Positions 8,263 to 15,607 of a stretch of DNA of 21,499 nt are shown here, in pieces. This DNA comes from an uncultured Oscillospiraceae bacterium (GTDB lineage: Bacteria > Bacillota > Clostridia > Oscillospirales > Acutalibacteraceae). Under the pieces are notes generated by a model that saw only the letters and a list, made by a program, of their open reading frames with translations, was not told where the DNA came from and did no database searches. Every line of letters begins with the position of its first letter. Within the stretch, counting starts at the first letter, position 1. Where the stretch lies: positions 1-21,499 of the forward strand of contig USDZ01000010.1 in the NCBI GenBank assembly GCA_900553525.1. The letters are read 5' to 3'. Position numbers and translations under genes: made by a program.

Positions 8263-8291
8263 TTGACATCCTTCCCGATTTGATTTATAGT
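8263..8291 (+). promoter_or_regulatory. Strong sigma-A promoter upstream of the AEC transporter gene
   Basis: TTGACA (8263-8268), a 17-base spacer and TATAGT (8286-8291). The -35 begins six bases after the tyrS stop. The predicted start near 8298 falls inside the 5' arm of the next hairpin. Confidence 0.8.
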
Positions 8292-8361
8292 GGAAAAACG
8301 GCCGCGTTCCCGGATGTAGGCATGCCGCCCTTTTATATGGGGTACCGCGGCCGTTTTTTCC
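8292..8361 (+). terminator. Terminator-like long hairpin in the AEC gene leader (attenuator candidate)
   Basis: GGAAAAACGGCCGCG (8292-8306) is complementary to CGCGGCCG followed by six T and CC (8346-8361), around a 39-base insert with its own GGCATGCC palindrome. The GC core is 8 bp and followed by a U6 run, as in an intrinsic terminator. It may end tyrS transcripts, act as an attenuator for the downstream gene, or release an RNA of about 60 nt. The tyrS-side role and the leader role are not exclusive. Confidence 0.6.
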
Positions 8362-8370
8362 AGCGGACAT

Positions 8371-8398
8371 GTGCGGGGCAGGGATTTGCCACCCGTAC
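8371..8398 (+). promoter_or_regulatory. Second leader hairpin next to the AEC gene ribosome site
   Basis: GTGCGG pairs with CCGTAC (one wobble), and GGCA inside pairs with TGCC around a GGGATT loop. A two-base bulge separates the stems. The ribosome site GGGGAGGA begins just after it at 8401, so the fold could affect initiation. Function is inferred only from position. Confidence 0.45.
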
Positions 8399-8414
8399 AC
8401 GGGGAGGATAGAAA

Positions 8415-9350
8415 ATGGCCCATCTTTTCGATAGTTTCTTAACGGTGGGGCAACAGGTTGTCGGCCTGTTTGTCCTGGTGTGCATCGGCGCATTGTGCGG
8501 GAAAAAAGGCATCCTGACATTGCCTGCGGTGCGAAGCTGCGCCGAACTCGTCCTTTTATTGGCGACGCCGTGTGTCATTATTCAGTCTTTTGAGCGGGAA
8601 AATAAGCCGGAAATGCTGCTGGGATTGCTGTTTTCCGGCCTGGCGGCCTTGGCGGTGCATGGGTTGGGGATCGCTGCCGCCCATCTCTCCTTCCGGGGAG
8701 AGGAGGCTCGCGACCGGGTGCTGCGTTTCGGGGTCGTGTTCTCAAATGCCGGGTATATGGCCATTCCGCTCCAGGAGGCCCTGCTCGGGGAAGAGGGGGT
8801 CTTTTATGGCGCGGCATACGTAGCGGTGTTCAACCTGGTCCTTTGGAGCTACGGCGTACTGTCCATGAGTGGGGATCGGAGCGCCCTTTCGGCCCGCAAG
8901 CTGATTCTCAATCCGGGCGTCATCGGCCTGGCCGCGGGGTTGCTTCTCTTCTTCACAGGGATCCGGCTGCCCGCTTTTTTAGAGGGACCGGTAGGGCATC
9001 TGGCGTCCCTCAATACCCCTTTGCCCATGCTGATTGTTGGATTTTATCTCGCAGATGCGGACTTAAAAAGCGCTGTGCGGGACAAACGCCTCCTTTTGTC
9101 CATAGGTCTACGGCTGCTGGTCGTGCCCTTGCTGACACTTGGGGTTCTCTACCTCTGCGGGATGCGAGGGGCGCTGTTGACGGCTTGTGTGATTGCGGCA
9201 AGCGCTCCGGCAGCGGCGGCTACCACCATGTTTTCTACCCGCTATAATCAGGACGCCCGCCTGTCTGTGAACCTGGTGGCCCTTTCGACGCTGTGCTCCA
9301 TACTGACCATGCCCTTGGTGGTGGGGGCGGCCAGGGCCATCGGTGGATGA
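8415..9350 (+). CDS. AEC (auxin efflux carrier) family transporter
   Basis: This 311-residue, highly hydrophobic protein has two five-helix halves typical of the AEC/BART superfamily, with about eight to ten membrane segments. Recognisable family signatures are ATPCVIIQSF (about 55-64), FSNAGYMAIPL in the first half (about 112-122), LNPGVIGLAAG at the start of the second half, and ASAPAAAATTMFSTRYNQD near the C-terminus. Bacterial AEC proteins include malate, malonate and related organic-anion permeases, but many have no known substrate and none can be assigned here. The start has GGGGAGGA 6 bases upstream. It has its own promoter and structured leader and a terminator just downstream, so it is probably monocistronic. 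Confidence 0.9.
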   Translation: MAHLFDSFLTVGQQVVGLFVLVCIGALCGKKGILTLPAVRSCAELVLLLATPCVIIQSFERENKPEMLLGLLFSGLAALAVHGLGIAAAHLSFRGEEARDRVLRFGVVFSNAGYMAIPLQEALLGEEGVFYGAAYVAVFNLVLWSYGVLSMSGDRSALSARKLILNPGVIGLAAGLLLFFTGIRLPAFLEGPVGHLASLNTPLPMLIVGFYLADADLKSAVRDKRLLLSIGLRLLVVPLLTLGVLYLCGMRGALLTACVIAASAPAAAATTMFSTRYNQDARLSVNLVALSTLCSILTMPLVVGAARAIGG

Positions 9351-9384
9351 GTGCGTTGGAGCGTCGATAAAAAAGAAGCAAAGA

Positions 9385-9417
9385 AAAGGCCGGGAGCTCT
9401 CTCCCGGCCTTTCTCTT
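9385..9417. terminator. Bidirectional terminator between convergent genes
   Basis: AGGCCGGGAG (9387-9396), loop CTCT, and CTCCCGGCCT (9401-9410) form a perfect 10-bp stem. TTTCTCTT follows on the plus strand. On the minus strand the stem is followed by TTCTTTG and then a longer T-rich run. It lies between the AEC gene and the convergent 98-residue gene and should serve both. Confidence 0.9.
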
Positions 9418-9421
9418 CAGT

Positions 9422-9718
9422 TCAGTTTTCGAGCGCGCGCTCCAGCCAGATGCTGCCGATGTCCATGGCGTTGTAGAGGCCGGATTTTTCGCTTTTTTTC
9501 AGGATCCGCTCCTTCATGCGCAAATCGGGGTCGGTGGAAAGCAGTTGCACCTGCACCTTATCCGCTACAGTCATATCACCCACGGTTTTGGTGGAGAGAA
9601 TCTGAAGCATCACCACGCATTTATCCGCCATATTGCCATAGTACAGCGTATTTCCGCTGCGTACAAGCGGTTTGCCTTTATACATCAAAAAGTCGGGCTT
9701 TTTGGCCTTATCCGCCAT
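9422..9718 (-). CDS. Uncharacterised 98-residue protein
   Basis: I cannot assign a function. The start is supported by AGAAAGGATG upstream of the ATG, and the stop falls next to a good terminator, so it is probably a real gene. The protein is soluble, with no signal peptide or membrane segment. After a lysine-rich N-terminus it alternates short hydrophobic strands with polar turns: FLMYKGKPLVRSGNTLYYGN (10-29), CVVMLQILS and KVQVQLLS. It ends in a likely helix (SIWLERALEN). That pattern suggests a small beta-rich fold. It lies 111 bases downstream of ireB with no clear promoter of its own and may be co-transcribed with it. It gives me the impression of a small conserved clostridial protein, but I could not check this. 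Confidence 0.75.
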   Translation of the reverse strand: MADKAKKPDFLMYKGKPLVRSGNTLYYGNMADKCVVMLQILSTKTVGDMTVADKVQVQLLSTDPDLRMKERILKKSEKSGLYNAMDIGSIWLERALEN

Positions 9719-9796
9719 ATTTTCGCATCCTTTCTAAAACGACGAGGCGGGCCGGTCCCCAAAAGGACGCCCGTCCGCCGTCAAAAATCGTTTTCA

Positions 9797-9816
9797 AAGG
9801 GGGAGATTTTCCCCCC
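9797..9816 (-). terminator. Weak terminator-like hairpin after ireB
   Basis: On the minus strand GGGGGA, a five-base loop and TCCCCC form a 6-bp stem followed by only TTTG. It is a poor terminator and may allow read-through into the 98-residue gene. Confidence 0.4.
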
Positions 9817-9829
9817 AAAACCGTGCTGA

Positions 9830-10075
9830 TCACTGATTGAGATAAGAGCGGACCAGGGCGCGCAGCAATTCGTCCCGGTCAAGTTTGCGGATCAGGCTGC
9901 GGGCGTTGTTGTGCGTGGTGATATAGGTCGGATCCTCTGAAAGGAGGTACCCCACAATCTGATTGATGGGATTATATCCTTTTTCACGCAAAGCATCGTA
10001 TACGGTGGTCAAGACCTGCTTCATTTCCTGTTCCTTGTCCTCCCCCAGAGAGAAGGTCATGGTTTTGTCCAGCAC
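9830..10075 (-). CDS. ireB: IreB-family regulatory phosphoprotein (UPF0297)
   Basis: This 81-residue cytoplasmic protein matches the UPF0297/YrzL/IreB family over its whole length. The core VYDALREKGYNPINQIVGYL and the C-terminal part with ARSLIRKLDRDELL are characteristic. In Enterococcus, IreB is a substrate of the PASTA kinase IreK and affects cephalosporin resistance; phosphorylation is on N-terminal threonines. Here T5 and T7 of MLDKTMT are in the matching region. I chose the GTG at 10075 because AAAGGAGGG lies 7 bases upstream and the family starts with DKTM; the longer open frame runs into the promoter and leader. The gene usually neighbours alaS and ruvX, but here it follows pheT. Confidence 0.92.
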   Translation of the reverse strand: MLDKTMTFSLGEDKEQEMKQVLTTVYDALREKGYNPINQIVGYLLSEDPTYITTHNNARSLIRKLDRDELLRALVRSYLNQ

Positions 10076-10097
10076 AGCGCGTCCCTCCTTTCCGCCG

Positions 10098-10120
10098 CGT
10101 CGTGGAAACCTTTCACGACG
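10098..10120 (-). promoter_or_regulatory. Hairpin in the ireB 5' leader
   Basis: CGTCGTG and CACGACG form a 7-bp stem, extended by three A-T pairs with one bulge. It lies just upstream of the ribosome site (complement at 10084-10093). With no T-run it is not a terminator; it may stabilise the mRNA or tune initiation. Confidence 0.5.
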
Positions 10121-10138
10121 TATCGCTGTGGTATCCCT

Positions 10139-10167
10139 ATTATACGGCATAACCGCTTGATTTTCAA
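10139..10167 (-). promoter_or_regulatory. Sigma-A promoter for ireB
   Basis: On the minus strand: TTGAAA (10167-10162), a 17-base spacer and a consensus TATAAT (10144-10139). The -35 starts five bases after the pheT stop codon, so ireB can be expressed independently of pheST. Confidence 0.85.
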
Positions 10168-10172
10168 GGGGA

Positions 10173-12566
10173 TTATGAACGCAGAATGCATCCTTTTTCT
10201 TGTAAATTCGTAAAGATTTTATGAAGGGCGGGTTCGATATCCTCATCGGCCAGGGTACCGTCCGCGTCTCGGAAGCGCAGGCTGAATGCCACACTTTTCT
10301 TGCCCTTTTCGATCTGAGCTCCCTGGTAAACGTCGAACAGTTCGACGCTTTCGAGATGGCGTCCGCTCGCGCGGAGAATGATCTGTTGAATGTCAGCCAC
10401 CGGCATCCCTTCATCGCAGACGAGGGCCAGATCCCGTTCCACCGCAGGATAACGCGGCAGGGGACGGAAAATCACCCGTTTGTTCCCGGCGCAGGCGAAA
10501 AGGGGTTCCAGCCGAAGTTCGGCCACATATACCCGGGTGTCGAGTCCGAACCGTTCTGCGGTGTCGGGGTGCAGTTCCCCGAGTACGCCCACCGATGTCT
10601 CCCCCACCTGTACACGAGCCTGTCGGCCGGGATGCAAAAAAGGTTCGCAACTGCGGATAAAGGAAGCGTCTGCCCCAAAACGCGCGAGCAGGGCTTCTAC
10701 AATTCCTTTAAGGGTGAAGAAATCTTCGTCCTGTCCATACAGACCGATGCATAAAGCAGGAATCTCGTCGGGCTGTTCGGTCAGGGGCAGGGATTTCGGG
10801 ACAAAGAGTTTGCCCACTTCAAACAGGCGGACCGTCGGATTTTTCCGATTCTTATTGGTGGACAGAACGGTCAGCATGCTGGTGACCAGCTGGGTGCGAA
10901 GAACGGCATAGTCCTCTCCCAACGGGTTGAGCAGGGGGATGACGGAACGGCGGGGATCGCTTTCGGGCAGAGAAAGCAGGTCGGAAGCTTTGGCGCTGAT
11001 GAAAGAATAGGTGGTGATTTCCCGCAGCCCTTGAGCGGTGAGGATGGTTTTCAAAATATCGGTGTTCCGCAGCTGGGGCAGTTTCTTGCCCCGTGTGATC
11101 TCACCCTGCATCGGAGTGGAACGGATATGGTCATATCCATGGATCCGCATGACCTCTTCCGCCAGGTCGGCGCGGCCCTCCACGTCGTCCCGGAAAGAGG
11201 GAACACGGCTGGTCAGAACATGGTCCTTCAGCGTTGTCTGGATGGACAGGCGGTTGAGAATATCCACCATCGTCTCTTCCGGCACTTCCACTCCCAACAG
11301 GGCGGTAATCTGGGAGACGGGGACGGACAGGACCCGATCCTCCGGCAGACCCTGGTGACGGTCGATGGCGCCTTCCACAATGTCGCCGGCGTCCAATTCG
11401 CTGATGAGCTGTAAAGCGCGCTCCATCGCATATTCCACGCCCCGAATGTCCACGCCTTTTTCAAACCGGGCGGAGGATTCGGTCCGGATACCGAGAGCAC
11501 GGGCAGTGCGGCGCACGCTGTCCCGACGGAATTTGGCGCATTCCAGGAATAGATCGCGGGTATCCTCTTTGATCTCGCTGTCGAGTCCGCCCATGATCCC
11601 CGCCAGACAGGAGGGGGCCTCGGCGTCCGCGACGACCAGCATGTCGGCCGTCAGGGTATGATCCCGTCCGTCCAGAGTCGTGATGGGCTCGCCCGGATGG
11701 GCGCGGCGCACGAGGATCTGCCTGCCCCGGACATCCCGCAAATCAAAGGCGTGCATAGGCTGCCCCGTTTCCAGCATCACGAAGTTGGTGATATCTACAA
11801 TATTGTTAATGGGGCGCATGCCGGCTGCACGCAGGGATTCCCGCATCCATTTCGGGGAAGGGGCGATCCGCAGGTTTTGGACCACCCGGCCGAGATAGCG
11901 GGGGCAGAGGTCATAGTCTTCCACCGTGATGGCGATATGCTCTCGAATATCTCCGCCTGTGGTTTGGTAGGAGGGGACGGGAGGATGGAATGCCGTACGC
12001 AACACCACCGATACCTCTCGGGCTACACCCAGGACGCTTTGGCAGTCGGGACGGTTGGCGGTGATTTTAAAATCGATGACGGTGTCGTTGAGTCCCAGGA
12101 GATCCCGCAGGTCGGTACCGGGTGCGGCGTCTTCCTGGAGGATCAGGATGCCGTTGACCTCCGCACCGGGGTAGTCGGATTCTTTTAAGCCCAATTCCTC
12201 TCCGGAACAGAGCATGCCCTCCGAAGGCAGTCCACGCAGTTTGCCCCGCTTGATGTGGGCGCCGTTCGGGAGATAGGAATCGTGCAGGGCGGCGGGGACC
12301 AGGGCGCCCTCAAAGACATTGGTGGCGCCGGTGATGATCTGAATAGGGGTATCCCCGCCCACGTCCATCCTGCACAGTTGGAGTTTATCGGCGTCGGGAT
12401 GTTTTTCAAGCCGAAGGATCCGGGCAACCACGACATTTTTCATGGTCTGCGACAGGTCTTCGATATCTTCCACTTCAAAACCGGCCATCACCATCCGGCT
12501 GCACAACTCCTCGACCGAAACCGGGATATCGACGTACCGTTTTAACCAATTTAAAGATATTTTCAT
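10173..12566 (-). CDS. pheT: Phenylalanyl-tRNA synthetase beta subunit
   Basis: PheT forms the alpha2-beta2 class II synthetase with PheS and holds tRNA-binding and editing functions. The 797-residue length is normal. The order is an EMAP/tRNA-binding domain (about 40-155, with KHPDADKLQLC and ITGATNV), then the B3/B4 editing domain (about 210-385, with PINNIVDITNFVMLETGQPMHAFD-type sequence). A B5 domain (about 405-475), a synthetase core-like region, and a C-terminal FDX-ACB anticodon-binding domain (about 703-796, with FRPLPRYPAVERDLALV at its start) follow. The start has AAGAAAGGG upstream, and it begins 26 bases after pheS. It is controlled by the T-box upstream of pheS. Confidence 0.97.
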   Translation of the reverse strand: MKISLNWLKRYVDIPVSVEELCSRMVMAGFEVEDIEDLSQTMKNVVVARILRLEKHPDADKLQLCRMDVGGDTPIQIITGATNVFEGALVPAALHDSYLPNGAHIKRGKLRGLPSEGMLCSGEELGLKESDYPGAEVNGILILQEDAAPGTDLRDLLGLNDTVIDFKITANRPDCQSVLGVAREVSVVLRTAFHPPVPSYQTTGGDIREHIAITVEDYDLCPRYLGRVVQNLRIAPSPKWMRESLRAAGMRPINNIVDITNFVMLETGQPMHAFDLRDVRGRQILVRRAHPGEPITTLDGRDHTLTADMLVVADAEAPSCLAGIMGGLDSEIKEDTRDLFLECAKFRRDSVRRTARALGIRTESSARFEKGVDIRGVEYAMERALQLISELDAGDIVEGAIDRHQGLPEDRVLSVPVSQITALLGVEVPEETMVDILNRLSIQTTLKDHVLTSRVPSFRDDVEGRADLAEEVMRIHGYDHIRSTPMQGEITRGKKLPQLRNTDILKTILTAQGLREITTYSFISAKASDLLSLPESDPRRSVIPLLNPLGEDYAVLRTQLVTSMLTVLSTNKNRKNPTVRLFEVGKLFVPKSLPLTEQPDEIPALCIGLYGQDEDFFTLKGIVEALLARFGADASFIRSCEPFLHPGRQARVQVGETSVGVLGELHPDTAERFGLDTRVYVAELRLEPLFACAGNKRVIFRPLPRYPAVERDLALVCDEGMPVADIQQIILRASGRHLESVELFDVYQGAQIEKGKKSVAFSLRFRDADGTLADEDIEPALHKIFTNLQEKGCILRS

Positions 12567-12592
12567 GGGTATCAGCCCTTTCTTCCGTGATG

Positions 12593-13615
12593 TCAGACGA
12601 ACTGTTCGAGGAAACGCACATCGTTTTCGAACAAAAGCCGAATATCGCTGATTTTATGCCGGGTGGTGGTCAGGCGGTCCAAACCGATGCCAAAGGCGAA
12701 ACCGGAATAGATTTCCGGATCGATGCCGCAGCCGGAGAGAACGTGGGGGTGTACCATGCCCGCACCGAGGATTTCAATCCAGCCGGCGCCTTTGCAAACG
12801 CGGCAGCCCTTGCCTCCGCAGGCCGAGCAGGACACATCCACTTCGACGCTGGGCTCAGTGAAGGGGAAGAAAGACGGACGGAAGCGGACCTTGGTGTCAG
12901 GCCCATAGATTTCATGGGCGAATTCCTCGAGTACGCCCTTCAGATCGCACAGGGTGATGCCTTTATCCACGACAAGCCCCTCCACTTGATGGAAGACGGG
13001 GGAATGGGTGGCATCCACCTCGTCGGCGCGGTAAACCCGTCCGGGACAGATCATTCGGATAGGGGGTTTACTCTGTTCCATGACCCGGATCTGTGCCGCC
13101 GAGGTTTGGCTGCGCAGCAGCAGGTTTTCCGCAAGATAAAAGGTATCCTGCATGTCCCGGGCGGGATGGTCTTTGGGAAGATTCAGGGCCTCGAAGCAGT
13201 AATGCTCGGTCTCCACCTCGGGTCCGTCCACCACGTCAAAACCCATGGATTGAAAGATTTCTTCCAGTTCCGCGAGTACCAGATTGAGAGGGTGGAGGCT
13301 TCCGGTGGGATTTTTCTTACCGGGCAGGGTGACATCGACCGTTTCATCCAGAAGACGTTTTTCCTGCATGGCGGAGCGGATGGCAGAGGCTCGTTCCTCC
13401 ACAGCCGACTCGAGAAGAGAGCGCAGCTCGTTCACCAACTGACCCACAGCCGGCCGCTCTTCGGCCGGCAGAGCCCCCATACCCCGCAGCAGGGCGGTGA
13501 GTTCACCCTTTTTGCCCATGTAACGTACACGGAACCCTTCCAATTCCTCCACAGTGTGAAGATCCGCCAGTTCACCCAGCGCCTTTTCCCGCAATTCTTG
13601 CAGCTTTTCTCTCAT
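12593..13615 (-). CDS. pheS: Phenylalanyl-tRNA synthetase alpha subunit
   Basis: PheS is the catalytic subunit that activates phenylalanine. The open frame extends upstream into the T-box leader, but the ATG at 13615 gives the usual 340 residues and the typical MREKLQELREKAL N-terminal coiled coil. Class II motifs are visible: HSPVFHQVEGLVVDKG (motif 2 region), FFPFTEPSVEVDV, and GFAFGIGLDRL (motif 3). The C-x2-C-type cluster CSACGGKGCRVCKG lies between them. The best ribosome site, GAAAGGA, is about 12 bases from the ATG, somewhat far. The leader carries a TTC (Phe) specifier, which agrees with the product. Confidence 0.96.
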   Translation of the reverse strand: MREKLQELREKALGELADLHTVEELEGFRVRYMGKKGELTALLRGMGALPAEERPAVGQLVNELRSLLESAVEERASAIRSAMQEKRLLDETVDVTLPGKKNPTGSLHPLNLVLAELEEIFQSMGFDVVDGPEVETEHYCFEALNLPKDHPARDMQDTFYLAENLLLRSQTSAAQIRVMEQSKPPIRMICPGRVYRADEVDATHSPVFHQVEGLVVDKGITLCDLKGVLEEFAHEIYGPDTKVRFRPSFFPFTEPSVEVDVSCSACGGKGCRVCKGAGWIEILGAGMVHPHVLSGCGIDPEIYSGFAFGIGLDRLTTTRHKISDIRLLFENDVRFLEQFV

Positions 13616-13648
13616 AGTCCTGACCAGTCCTTTCACAAAAGTGAGAGT

Positions 13649-13688
13649 ACAAAAAAGAAACGCCTTCGTCCCCATTGGGACGAAGGCG
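13649..13688 (-). terminator. T-box-controlled terminator before pheS
   Basis: CGCCTTCGTCCC and GGGACGAAGGCG (13661-13672 and 13677-13688) form a perfect 12-bp stem with a 4-base loop. On the minus strand it is followed by TTTCTTTTTT. Confidence 0.95.
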
Positions 13689-13924
13689 ACTGTCTCCGTG
13701 GTACCACCCGGTTTCCCGCGCATTTTTACGCGGGCACTTTCCGGCCGGTATCGGGGCCATCCGTCGGCACTTACTTGTCGAATCCGTAGGATCCGGGGTT
13801 CGGCACCGCCGCTCGGGAGCGAACTTCCTCTAACTCTTTCCGCGGGACGCTTGCAGCCGGCGGCGGCCCTCTCTGGCGCGGCAGGGAATTGGAGTACTTT
13901 CTCCTTCATTGCGTTAAAATATTG
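13649..13924 (-). ncRNA. Phenylalanine-specific T-box leader RNA
   Basis: The minus strand carries the T-box antiterminator core GGGTGGTACCACGG around 13710-13697, with TGGT (13706-13703) to pair with the ACCA end of the tRNA. In stem I, GAGGAAGTTCGCTCCC puts the phenylalanine codon TTC (13823-13821) in the specifier position. This has the same GAA-N-codon-N arrangement as the tyrosine leader in this window. The terminator follows directly. Uncharged tRNA-Phe should switch on pheST. The 5' end is inferred from the promoter. Confidence 0.93.
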
Positions 13925-13930
13925 GAATAC

Positions 13931-13959
13931 AGTATACCATAGCTTTACTTTGAATTCAA
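13931..13959 (-). promoter_or_regulatory. Sigma-A promoter for the T-box/pheST unit
   Basis: On the minus strand: TTGAAT (13959-13954), a 17-base spacer and TATACT (13936-13931). It lies 28 bases downstream of the ABC permease stop, with no convincing terminator between. Confidence 0.8.
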
Positions 13960-13987
13960 GTATTTTTTCATGCCATACTGTATAAAA

Positions 13988-15607
13988 TCAGCCGGACGCC
14001 TGGGAGGATTCTCCGGAGGAAGCGGGCAACGGCTGGTTAGCAGCCCAGCGCTTGATAAAAAACACCACGGCTTTTTCGATCAGGTTAATGCCGAGGATCA
14101 TCAGGGACACCAGGGCTGTCCCTTCAATAAAGGACTGGGACTCCAACTGGGGAATCATCAGGGCCAGGGGCATGGTGCGGAAGTTGACCAGGAACGAGAC
14201 AGCGGAGATGGTAATCATGGCGTTGACGAAATAATAGCTGTACATTTCCGCAATGGTCGCTGTGGTGGAAGGGATGTACACTGAAAATAGCATCCGCAGC
14301 CGGCTGATCCCCAGAGAGGAAGAAACATCCTCTAAGTTGGGATTGAATTTCGACAGGGAGTTGTAGGCCAGCAGATAGGGCGAAGAAAAGAAGTGTACGA
14401 TATTGACCAGCACCAATATAAAAATGGTGGAGTAAATCGGCAGGCTCTTGAAGGTCAGCGCGAAGGAGAGACCCAGCACCAGCCCCGGAATGGCCAGGGA
14501 CAGCAAACTGATAAAATGCAGCGCTTTATTGGACGGCGTTTTTTTGAAACGGGAAGTGGCATAGGCGGAAAAATACGAGAGGCAGGTCCCTACCAGTGCC
14601 GTTAGCAGCGCGATGGCCAGAGAGTTGACCGCATACAGGCCGATGCCGCCGGAGAGGAGTTTGCGGACATTCTCTAATGAAAACGACATATCAATCGGAT
14701 ACTGCTTGACAAAACTCAGGCAGACAAAGGCGACGATCGGCAGGCAGATCAGGAAAAGAAAAAGCCCGCAGCCGATATAAGCCAATATGTCCCGTTTAGG
14801 ATTTGGGGGGATTTGAAAAGGTTTCACCACCGTGCTGCCGGAGGCCGTATCGCTTTTGCGCAGGTCAAAAAGGAAGGCGATAACGGCGGGGGTCAACAGG
14901 ATCACCCCGATAACCGCACCGTTCGAGAAATCCATCATGCCGATGACCTCTCGGTACATATATACGGGCAAGGTCATAGCCTTGCCGCCTGTCATCAGCG
15001 GGACGCCGTAGTCGGTGAAAACCATGGTGAATACCGCCAGCACGGCAGAAAGCAGGGGCCGCCGCATGGAGGGCAGGGTGATGGTACAGAACTGACGCCA
15101 TTTGGACAGCCCCAACACACTGGCTGCCTCATAGGTGGTGAAGTCTTCGTATTGAAACGCGTCGTTGAGCATCAGGAAAGAGACGGGAAAGGAATAGAGT
15201 ACCGAACCCATCACGATTCCCGTATAGCCGTAAAGACCGATATTCAAATGCAGAAAATTGGTGACAAGGCCGTTGTCTCCAAACAGGAGAACCAGCCCCA
15301 TACCGTGCGAGATGCTGGGGATGAGCATGGGGATGGTGAACAGGACAATGAAGACGGACTTGAAACGGATGCGGGATCGGTTGATGATCCAGGCTAAACC
15401 GAAGGAGACCGCCACCGAAATCACCGTCGCCAGTACAGTGGTCAAAAAGGAATTTTTGAGCATGGGGAAGAATTGGGGTGACTGGAACACGCTTTGGACA
15501 TTTTCACCCCGGATGTTGCTCAAAAGCATAACCAGTGGCAGGATGACGGTGAGAAGCAAATAAGCGCCCAACAGATATTTCACCGCATGAAAACTTCTAT
15601 TTCTCAT
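13988..15607 (-). CDS. Two-module ABC transporter permease, 2-aminoethylphosphonate/Fe3+/polyamine-like
   Basis: This integral membrane permease has 539 residues and two BPD_transp_1 modules in one chain, each with about six membrane segments. Both EAA-type cytoplasmic loops are visible: AASVLGLSKWRQFCTITLPS in the first half and VSSSLGISRLRMLFSVYIPS in the second. The second half also has IPGLVLGLSF and VNAMITISAVSFL. To my recollection these resemble the putative 2-aminoethylphosphonate permeases (PhnU2 type), but ferric-ion permeases share this two-module design, so the substrate is uncertain. I chose the ATG at 15607, which overlaps the ATPase gene by 11 bases and has GGGACGGGA upstream. 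The longer open frame has no ribosome site and would overlap more. It is the last gene of the operon. Confidence 0.88.
   Translation of the reverse strand: MRNRSFHAVKYLLGAYLLLTVILPLVMLLSNIRGENVQSVFQSPQFFPMLKNSFLTTVLATVISVAVSFGLAWIINRSRIRFKSVFIVLFTIPMLIPSISHGMGLVLLFGDNGLVTNFLHLNIGLYGYTGIVMGSVLYSFPVSFLMLNDAFQYEDFTTYEAASVLGLSKWRQFCTITLPSMRRPLLSAVLAVFTMVFTDYGVPLMTGGKAMTLPVYMYREVIGMMDFSNGAVIGVILLTPAVIAFLFDLRKSDTASGSTVVKPFQIPPNPKRDILAYIGCGLFLFLICLPIVAFVCLSFVKQYPIDMSFSLENVRKLLSGGIGLYAVNSLAIALLTALVGTCLSYFSAYATSRFKKTPSNKALHFISLLSLAIPGLVLGLSFALTFKSLPIYSTIFILVLVNIVHFFSSPYLLAYNSLSKFNPNLEDVSSSLGISRLRMLFSVYIPSTTATIAEMYSYYFVNAMITISAVSFLVNFRTMPLALMIPQLESQSFIEGTALVSLMILGINLIEKAVVFFIKRWAANQPLPASSGESSQASG

Noticed and set aside
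8341..8350. GGTACCGCGG identical to part of the T-box antiterminator sequence, before the AEC gene
   Set aside because: The match lies inside the 3' arm of the terminator hairpin, and there is no room for stem I or a specifier after the promoter. A short leftover or chance match is more likely than a functional T-box.
10076..10414. Long N-terminal extension of the ireB frame (194 residues in all)
   Set aside because: It overlaps the pheT end, the ireB promoter and leader; family length and the ribosome site support the GTG at 10075.
12587..13789. 400-codon plus-strand open frame opposite pheS
   Set aside because: Shadow of pheS and its leader; composition typical of an antisense frame.
13616..13909. 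N-terminal extension of pheS to 438 residues
   Set aside because: This stretch is the T-box leader with its terminator; PheS proteins are about 340 residues.
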